DNA of 26,467 bases from a virus. The notes under the pieces are model-generated. The model worked only from the letters and a program-made list of their open reading frames with translations. It had not been told where the DNA came from and did not search any database. Positions 21,501 to 26,467 of the stretch are shown one piece after another. Every line of letters begins with the position of its first letter. The stretch's first letter is position 1. Made by a program: the position numbers and the translations under genes. The DNA is taken from the IMG/VR virus record IMGVR_UViG_3300025705_000238, positions 1 to 26,467 of that record; one strand, written 5' to 3'.

Positions 21501-21508
21501 TATTTATA
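21501..21508 (-). promoter_or_regulatory. T4-type late promoter (TATAAATA)
   Basis: Exact TATAAATA on the minus strand, itself inside a short palindrome (ACCTATTTATAGGT). Predicted start near 21495. Confidence 0.8.
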
Positions 21509-21547
21509 GGTATTGGAATGATAATTAAACTACTAGATATTGTATGA

Positions 21548-22027
21548 TTATAGTTCGTCGTTACGAACAAAATACAGGTTCATATCATTTGATGTTGAGT
21601 CTGTATCAAATACATCAAGTGCAAATGTTGCAGTATCGTCTATACCAGTTGTAATTGAAACACCCTGACAATCCTGTACTAAATGATACAGTGGGTCTGC
21701 ATTTTTAGCCCAGGCACCTTTGTACTCAGTTGCAAACTTAACAATCCATATTGTTTGGTTACCAGTGTGATTTGAACCAAAACTATAATCTGCCATTGCT
21801 TGTGTTGTGCGTTTTATTACACTACTAATAATTGGCTGAGTTCTTAAGCTCATTGTTTGTAATAATACATTTAAATTTTGTGCTTGATTGTATCCATCAA
21901 CATTTGCGCTGTTGGGATCTGTTATTCCACTATCAGTAACATCGACTAGAGTGTATGCTGTAAAATATTCTATATCGCCTGTCAGGTGTTCTCCAGGTCT
22001 TCCAGTGCCATTCTTTTGTACGGGCAT
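21548..22027 (-). CDS. Possible virion protein
   Basis: 159 residues, beta-rich with few charged helices. It starts MPVQKNGTGRPGEHLTGDIEY. QNLNVLLQTMSLRTQPIISS is helical, and the later part reads as strands (QTIWIVKFATEYKGAW, GVSITTGIDDTATFALDVF). The style fits small structural proteins of T4-like phages, but I cannot name it. AGGAG lies six bases before the ATG. A TATAAAGA (22049-22042) could be a weak late box. Confidence 0.72.
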   Translation of the reverse strand: MPVQKNGTGRPGEHLTGDIEYFTAYTLVDVTDSGITDPNSANVDGYNQAQNLNVLLQTMSLRTQPIISSVIKRTTQAMADYSFGSNHTGNQTIWIVKFATEYKGAWAKNADPLYHLVQDCQGVSITTGIDDTATFALDVFDTDSTSNDMNLYFVRNDEL

Positions 22028-22044
22028 CTTGATCTCCTATATCT

Positions 22045-22839
22045 TTATACTAAACTTTTACCAATGCTTCGGCCTACTTGGAACCCTGCATAGCCAGCGG
22101 CGCCCATGGCGGCGGCTGTTGCAACAGTTTGCATAGATTTGCTTTTTGGTTTTTCTGCGTTGTGTGCATTGCGTATTTCCAGTTTCTTAGTACGTGCATA
22201 GTCTTGTAAGAATCCAAACAGCTCACTTCTACGTGCGTGTGTTCTATAAAACTGTAATAAACGTGTAACTACTAGAGCTCTTTGCGTTGCATTAATACGT
22301 GGCCAATCCTGTGCAAGTCTGCGTACACTGCGGTAACCACTGTTTGTGATCATAAACTTACGTTCAATCAGTTGTAGTGCTTGTCTTGCCAGTGATGGAT
22401 TCACGTTGTTCATTTTCATTGAATTTAAAAATGTTCTAATTATTTGTTCTGGAAAATTAATACGCTGAAGTAATGCGTCATCTGCGCCGTCACCAGCCAG
22501 TGCGTCTGCATCTTTTCTTTGAATTAAATGTAATGCTACATATAAATCTGTACCACTTTGTCTGTACGCTTTGAATGTACCGTACATCATAGTCTTTTTT
22601 GCATACTTAACAGCAATTGGTGCCATGTCAAATTCATTATATAAAATATATAATGTAATCATATCTAAAAATGCATGATCCACAATTTCTCGTGCATTAC
22701 TACGTTGTATTTGTTGACGTGTACGATACTGACGACTTTCATTAAGGTCTCTAACAAATCCAAATTTTGGTTCTTTGTTTTCACTCATTGTGTGGCCGCC
22801 TTCGATCTCTGCCCATTGTTTTGCTGTATACTTTTCCAT
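22045..22839 (-). CDS. Unknown helical protein
   Basis: 264 residues, helical (AREIVDHAFLDMITLYILYN, NFPEQIIRTFLNSMKMNN). The C-terminal end is rich in Gly and Ala (TAAAMGAAGYAGFQVGRSIG) and may insert in or contact a membrane. The first ATG (22839) is at or next to the predicted RNA start of the late box at 22845-22851 and has no SD. Met18 (22788), with AAGG ten bases before it, would give 247 residues and a 51-base leader. The peptide between the two starts looks protein-like, so I kept the longer form. Function unknown. Confidence 0.7.
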   Translation of the reverse strand: MEKYTAKQWAEIEGGHTMSENKEPKFGFVRDLNESRQYRTRQQIQRSNAREIVDHAFLDMITLYILYNEFDMAPIAVKYAKKTMMYGTFKAYRQSGTDLYVALHLIQRKDADALAGDGADDALLQRINFPEQIIRTFLNSMKMNNVNPSLARQALQLIERKFMITNSGYRSVRRLAQDWPRINATQRALVVTRLLQFYRTHARRSELFGFLQDYARTKKLEIRNAHNAEKPKSKSMQTVATAAAMGAAGYAGFQVGRSIGKSLV

Positions 22840-22844
22840 ACTAA

Positions 22845-22851
22845 TATTTAT
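22845..22851 (-). promoter_or_regulatory. T4-type late promoter (ATAAATA)
   Basis: GGATAAATATT on the minus strand, with predicted start near 22839. Confidence 0.72.
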
Positions 22852-22854
22852 CCG

Positions 22855-23988
22855 TTAGTTCTTTACCTTGTTTAAGTTAGCGGCACTGAAGCCACTGCGG
22901 TTAACAAGTTTAGCATCGCCATTGCCAATAACATAACCTTCTCCGCCACGCTGACCATCGGTGTAGGCCTCAACGTCTGCATCCTGATTGTCCAGTTGTT
23001 GGATAACGTCATTCTTTGTCTGCATAATAGCAGTAATTAAATCAAACATTCCTTTAAACGCCGCTGGGTCAGTCTCAATATGCTGACGTATACGGTCCTG
23101 TTTAACACCAGTTACTTTACTACCACTTAGCCAATCAATAAACTCTCCAGATAAATTATCTAAACTGCGTGTTTTGGTTTTGTGGTTGATGTAACTGTAT
23201 AATATTTTACTAAAGTCACTAATTTTAAGTTGCTTTACCATTTCAGCATTGAGTAATTTATCAATACCATTGCCGTGTTTTTGTAACAATGACTCTGCTG
23301 TTGTGAAAATCTTTTGATCAATTTTTGGTGGTTGTTGTGCTGTAACAGGCGGCATTACCAGTAATGTACCTTCGTTTAATTCACTTGCATCAGCACGGCT
23401 CTTGTTGCCGTCCAAGTCCAGCTTCATGTGGATAACAACACCAGCAGTACTGCCAGCAATACGTTTACCAATATCACTATCAGCTTTAACACGATACACA
23501 ACCATTTGTGGTTTAAACACAAAGTCGCCATCATCAACCTGTGGACGTGTGTAGTACAACAAGTCGCCCCACATAAATCCACGGAAGTTATCTGGTACTG
23601 CACTTTCAAAAACTGTAAATGCCTGTGCCATACTGGCCGCAAATGCTTTACGGCTGTCGTCTGGTGCTTCTTTACCACGATTAAGCAACATGTTTTGTAA
23701 TGCTTGTGGTGTTTTTACTTTGCCGTCATAACCTTTGGCACCAAATCCACTTTTGTCAGTCATTATAAATTCGCCACGTTCGTCACGTCCAAAAATAACT
23801 GCTGGAGATCCGTCCCATTTAACTGTGATTGCTTTTGGGTTGCCTTGAATGTTTTCCAGTGTGTCTAGTGCTTGACGTGCGCCTGCACTACCACCCCATA
23901 ATACTTTGTCTTCCAAATGATGAATACGAGCTTCAGCATTTTCCAATAAAGGCTTTTTATTTTCTGTTATTAGTTCACGAAATTTCAT
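22855..23988 (-). CDS. Ligase-like covalent nucleotidyltransferase
   Basis: 377 residues. It has the motif order of the DNA/RNA ligase and capping-enzyme superfamily: K57-W-D-G in AITVKWDGSPAVIFG (motif I, the lysine that takes the nucleotide), FRGFMWGDLLYY with G142-D143 (motif III), GGEGYVIGN with E350 (motif IV) and AKLVNR with K360 (motif V). Standard ligases have KxK in motif V, so this is a divergent member and the substrate is unknown. The N-terminus MKFRELITENKK resembles a T4 capsid-targeting peptide with I-T-E as cleavage site. Start: ATG at 23988, AGGTG seven bases before it. It overlaps the Pol-beta-type gene by 14 bases, so the two are coupled. Confidence 0.8.
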   Translation of the reverse strand: MKFRELITENKKPLLENAEARIHHLEDKVLWGGSAGARQALDTLENIQGNPKAITVKWDGSPAVIFGRDERGEFIMTDKSGFGAKGYDGKVKTPQALQNMLLNRGKEAPDDSRKAFAASMAQAFTVFESAVPDNFRGFMWGDLLYYTRPQVDDGDFVFKPQMVVYRVKADSDIGKRIAGSTAGVVIHMKLDLDGNKSRADASELNEGTLLVMPPVTAQQPPKIDQKIFTTAESLLQKHGNGIDKLLNAEMVKQLKISDFSKILYSYINHKTKTRSLDNLSGEFIDWLSGSKVTGVKQDRIRQHIETDPAAFKGMFDLITAIMQTKNDVIQQLDNQDADVEAYTDGQRGGEGYVIGNGDAKLVNRSGFSAANLNKVKN

Positions 23989-24862
23989 CTGGCACACCTA
24001 TATCTTGTACTACTGGATTAGATTTAAAATCATCCAGTATTTGGTTAATCTGTTGACCTTTGTACGATTTTTTCAACGCACTTAGTAATGTTTCAAAACT
24101 ATACAAGTCTTTACCATTTGTCAAGCCTAATTGTTTTGCAATACCATCCGGGTCTCTGATAGGCTGACTGATAGGTGTATCAATTTTTGCTTTAGTGTAA
24201 CCATTGCCGTCTTTTCTCGGCTTTGGCTCTCGCTTAATACGAACTAAACCATCTGTTGGGCTCCAGATCCATCGTTCCTGAACTAGTGGACGTCCATCTT
24301 CTATTTTTTCATCTCCAACAACCACGTCAATCTTGCCCGCAATAGTGGCGATCATTATATTTCTAAATGTACCTTTGTACTTGCTGTCTTTTTCATGTGG
24401 TGCGTGATAATAAGTTTTCATCCAACCAGGGTCGCCCGGCATAAAGTCTACCTGTACATAACCTGTACGTGTAAGACCGTCTCGTGTTTTGTTTTCGTCG
24501 TATCCCACAATAGGAACACTTGTCATAAACACACTGCTTTTCTTTACTTCCTGTGTGCTTGGCGCCGCTTGTAATTTTTTAGCAAAGTCTGCCAACTCCT
24601 CAGGTTTCAAATTAATAGCAATATCAATATCGCCACTAAATTCTTTTTTACCCACACTGCCCAGTGTAAAGTCACGAAGATTTAACCCTAATTCTTTTTC
24701 TAATTTAATTAGAGTGGGTTCGATTTCGCTAATATGAATAGCACCAACACCGGCCATTGCGCCACCTTCGTGAAGGTCACGACCACGATAACGTGGTTTA
24801 CGATGTGGGCCGCGATGTCTTTTCTTTAATGGGTTACTTCCCAGTATGTCTTTTACTTTCAT
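23975..24862 (-). CDS. Pol-beta-fold nucleotidyltransferase
   Basis: 295 residues. The N-terminal 30 residues are very basic (KKRHRGPHRKPRYRGRD). AGVGAIHISEIEPTLIKLEK follows, then FTLGSVGKKEFSGDIDIAI, with the G68-S69 and D78-x-D80 signature of the polymerase-beta nucleotidyltransferase fold. VQVDFM supplies the third carboxylate, D139. All catalytic residues are present, so transfer of a nucleotide to nucleic acid, protein or a small molecule is expected, but the acceptor is unknown. A basic middle (VRIKREPKPRKDG) may bind RNA or DNA. It overlaps both neighbours. Paired with the ligase-like enzyme, it may form a nucleic-acid end-repair or tagging unit. Confidence 0.85.
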   Translation of the reverse strand: MKVKDILGSNPLKKRHRGPHRKPRYRGRDLHEGGAMAGVGAIHISEIEPTLIKLEKELGLNLRDFTLGSVGKKEFSGDIDIAINLKPEELADFAKKLQAAPSTQEVKKSSVFMTSVPIVGYDENKTRDGLTRTGYVQVDFMPGDPGWMKTYYHAPHEKDSKYKGTFRNIMIATIAGKIDVVVGDEKIEDGRPLVQERWIWSPTDGLVRIKREPKPRKDGNGYTKAKIDTPISQPIRDPDGIAKQLGLTNGKDLYSFETLLSALKKSYKGQQINQILDDFKSNPVVQDIGVPDEIS

Positions 24863-25097
24863 TAGCTTTCCTGATACCTCGACGGAATTTCATTTCGTCC
24901 TGGGTCCGAATACTATTAATGAAACGCTTAACAAGATCCGCACTGGTGTCGGAGTCATAAGTCTCGTTAATTAATTTGATTAAATTACTAGCACTGGCAA
25001 TAACGTTGTCCGCTGTATTTTCTACAATATAACGGCGATCACGCTGATCACTTATGCTGTTAATCTCATCAAGGATGCTTCTAGTACGTTTTTTCAT
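24834..25097 (-). CDS. Small basic unknown protein
   Basis: 87 residues, charged and helical (MKKRTRSILDEINSISDQRD, YIVENTADNVIASASNLIKL, FRRGIRKANESKRHTG). No domain recognised. It overlaps the Pol-beta-type gene by 29 bases, heads that coupled run and has a CTAAATA late box 25 bases upstream; the SD is AAAGGG. Its basic nature fits a nucleic-acid-binding partner of the two nucleotidyltransferases, which is inference from position. Confidence 0.75.
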   Translation of the reverse strand: MKKRTRSILDEINSISDQRDRRYIVENTADNVIASASNLIKLINETYDSDTSADLVKRFINSIRTQDEMKFRRGIRKANESKRHTGK

Positions 25098-25111
25098 AAT
25101 ACTCTGCCCTT

Positions 25112-25140
25112 TTGTTAATGGTATTTAGCTGAAATAGATA
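25112..25140 (+). promoter_or_regulatory. Weak sigma-70-like promoter for the plus-strand gene
   Basis: TTGTTA (25112-25117), a 17-base spacer, TAGATA (25135-25140). It overlaps the minus-strand late box at 25122-25128, so the two could interfere. Confidence 0.4.
25122..25128 (-). promoter_or_regulatory. T4-type late promoter (CTAAATA)
   Basis: CTAAATA on the minus strand, predicted start near 25116, leader about 19 bases to the gene at 25097. Confidence 0.6.
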
Positions 25141-25162
25141 ATTAGTATTGAAGGAGACAATA

Positions 25163-25483
25163 ATGTCAAAAAGCGCAGAAGAGATTCGTTCTATCATTGA
25201 TAGACTCCATGATTTAAAAGAAAATAACGATGGCATGGATAATGCACAGTTGAGTAAACTTATGATATTGGCCAACGATGGGTTAGTAGCAGAAGAAGAT
25301 GTTCGATTTGTGCGATCGGCAATGAGAACTATGGACGCAGGACGGTTACCTTCCCCACAGCAACGTGATGTCTTAATGGGCATGTTGGGCACCCTCGCTG
25401 AATTAATTACCAGCGACATGAGCATGTACCAGAGAATAAGAACACAGATGCAAAAACAAGACCAACCGGAGGATAAGGAATAA
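25163..25483 (+). CDS. Unknown helical protein, the only plus-strand gene
   Basis: 106 residues, helical and acidic (SAEEIRSIIDRLHDLKE, LSKLMILANDGLVAEEDVRF, RDVLMGMLGTLAELITSDMS), methionine-rich, with no known motif. AAGGAG lies seven bases before the ATG at 25163; the TTG at 25148 is less likely because it precedes that SD. It ends exactly where the convergent helicase gene ends (adjacent stop codons). The clear SD and protein-like sequence make it real rather than a shadow. A helicase partner or regulator is possible from position, but nothing in the sequence shows it. Confidence 0.75.
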   Translation: MSKSAEEIRSIIDRLHDLKENNDGMDNAQLSKLMILANDGLVAEEDVRFVRSAMRTMDAGRLPSPQQRDVLMGMLGTLAELITSDMSMYQRIRTQMQKQDQPEDKE

Positions 25484-26467
25484 CTACTCAGCACGTTTAA
25501 GTATACTACGAAGTCTATCAGTATTATCCACAGCATTTTCAACAATGTTATTTGTTTGAGAAATGCCTATTGAATCACTACTGCTTCCGTTTTGACGTTT
25601 GAGCTTGTCGTAAATGGCACTTGTTCCGGCACTTTCTGCACTCTCCGCATCTTCATCCAAATCTGTTATTCGCAGTGTTTCAATATTAAAATCTAAATCA
25701 AGTTTACTGCCAACACCACTACTACTACGTGTTTTCATAAACTGTATCTGCGCCCTTCCACGTTCACGCATTGCCCTGCTTGTAAAGATACCAATAACAT
25801 TATCTGCTGTATTAATCTTACTAATACCACCAGCAATGTGACTGTGATCAAATTCAACTTCATCAACACTGCCACGGTTCAACTGCGATGCTGTCACAAA
25901 CAGTATGTTTAGCTCAATAGCTAAGTTACGTAACTCTTCACTTACATATTTGTCTTTAATAAACTGGTCACTTGGGTTAACTTTAACTGTAACTGGCATC
26001 ATCAAGTCCAAATAATCAACCAACAGTGCATCAATTTTTACACCCATCTGAATTTGTACTTCTTTAACATACGCTTTGATGTCGTTAATAGTACTACCAT
26101 TTGGCATTTGTATAGTCTGAATGAGTCCAGCTTTTTTGCCTTTCATTTTAACTTTAAGTGCCGCATCATCTGCATTACGCATAACGTCTCTGGTACTCAT
26201 GCCTGTTACCATAGCATCAATACGCATGCCACACAGTTCTTCACTAAGTTCCAAACTGATGTACACTACATTTTTACCTGCTAAACTCCAGTTAAGTGCC
26301 ATGTTCTGCATAAACAAACTTTTACCAGATCCACTACCACCTGCAAAGATGTTTAGTTCGCCTGGATTAAATCCACCATACAGTATTTGATCCATTGTTT
26401 TCCAACCAGTACTATTTTGTCCACGGTTGTCTTTGATGCGTTGTATACGTCCTGCAGGATCATCCCA
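25484..26467 (-). CDS. Replicative DNA helicase (T4 gp41/DnaB type), 5' end outside the window
   Basis: 328 C-terminal residues are visible and the frame stays open to the right edge. It unwinds the fork as a hexamer. After a linker (RGQNSTGWKTMDQILYGG) the RecA-like core has Walker A GGSGSGKS (visible residues 43-50), VVYISLELSEELCGMRID, the Walker B strand ALLVDYLDLM, LFVTASQLNRGS and an AGGISKINTADNVIGIF segment. These are the DnaB motifs in order. The C-terminus is Ser/Asp-rich and probably flexible. No primase, polymerase or other fork protein lies within the window. Confidence 0.93.
   Translation of the reverse strand, partial: WDDPAGRIQRIKDNRGQNSTGWKTMDQILYGGFNPGELNIFAGGSGSGKSLFMQNMALNWSLAGKNVVYISLELSEELCGMRIDAMVTGMSTRDVMRNADDAALKVKMKGKKAGLIQTIQMPNGSTINDIKAYVKEVQIQMGVKIDALLVDYLDLMMPVTVKVNPSDQFIKDKYVSEELRNLAIELNILFVTASQLNRGSVDEVEFDHSHIAGGISKINTADNVIGIFTSRAMRERGRAQIQFMKTRSSSGVGSKLDLDFNIETLRITDLDEDAESAESAGTSAIYDKLKRQNGSSSDSIGISQTNNIVENAVDNTDRLRSILKRAE

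Noticed and set aside
24096-24124. TTGACA-N17-TAGTTT inside the Pol-beta gene as a promoter
   Set aside because: The -10 is poor and the site is within coding sequence with no gene start placed for it.

Overview
The window reads as a piece of a T4-like (tailed, contractile) marine bacteriophage genome. The evidence is a replicative helicase of the T4 gp41/DnaB type, a PAAR spike-tip protein next to a large tail protein, fibre-like proteins, class Ia ribonucleotide reductase with glutaredoxin, an Hsp20 chaperone, and many T4-type late promoters (ATAAATA/TATAAATA) just upstream of genes. DNA is AT-rich and tightly packed: genes overlap by ATGA or TAATG, and all but one lie on the minus strand. 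The host is not resolved. The phage bS21 carries an HFEKPS segment that resembles alphaproteobacterial S21, while NrdA/NrdB look enterobacterial; both fit a proteobacterial host. I saw no tRNA, CRISPR array, insertion sequence or integrase, and no gene-free stretch above 300 bases.

Layout, in transcription order (right to left). 26467-25484: the 3' part of the helicase, then the only plus-strand gene (25163-25483). 25097-22855: a small basic protein, a Pol-beta-fold nucleotidyltransferase and a ligase-like nucleotidyltransferase. 22839-21548: two unknown or structural proteins. 21495-20753: a long structured leader, a membrane protein with a coiled coil, and a very basic protein whose Shine-Dalgarno lies in a hairpin. 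20756-17794: unknown and virion-like proteins. 17741: a Cas4/RecB-like nuclease. 17023-15867: a fibre-like protein and a conserved unknown. 15847-11841: nrdA, nrdB, glutaredoxin and a small unknown. 11814-9170: PAAR tip and 784-residue tail protein. 9036-8025: an unknown, a 34-residue membrane peptide and a SleB-like wall hydrolase. 7977-4229: P-loop kinase, small unknown, SNase-like protein with a degraded active site, 680-residue membrane coiled-coil protein, unknown. 4167-1294: translation factor IF-3, ribosomal protein bS21, Hsp20, ClpS and GMP reductase. 1253-180: a PD-(D/E)XK-like protein; the first codons of another gene run off the left edge.

Two promoter classes can be read directly. 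Four gaps hold near-perfect host sigma-70 promoters (TTGACA, 17-base spacer, TATNNT), in front of infC-rpsU, the lysis-like pair, an unknown gene and the Cas4-like nuclease; these should act early. Ten or so T4-type late boxes precede structural and other genes, usually with leaders of 14-22 bases. Two early genes appear to start at the transcription start itself (leaderless).

The most striking block is IF-3 plus bS21 under a consensus promoter, followed by Hsp20 and ClpS. Together they look like a package that steers translation initiation, protein folding and N-degron proteolysis. A second candidate system is the coupled pair of nucleotidyltransferases, one of which has an N-terminus resembling a T4 capsid-targeting peptide.
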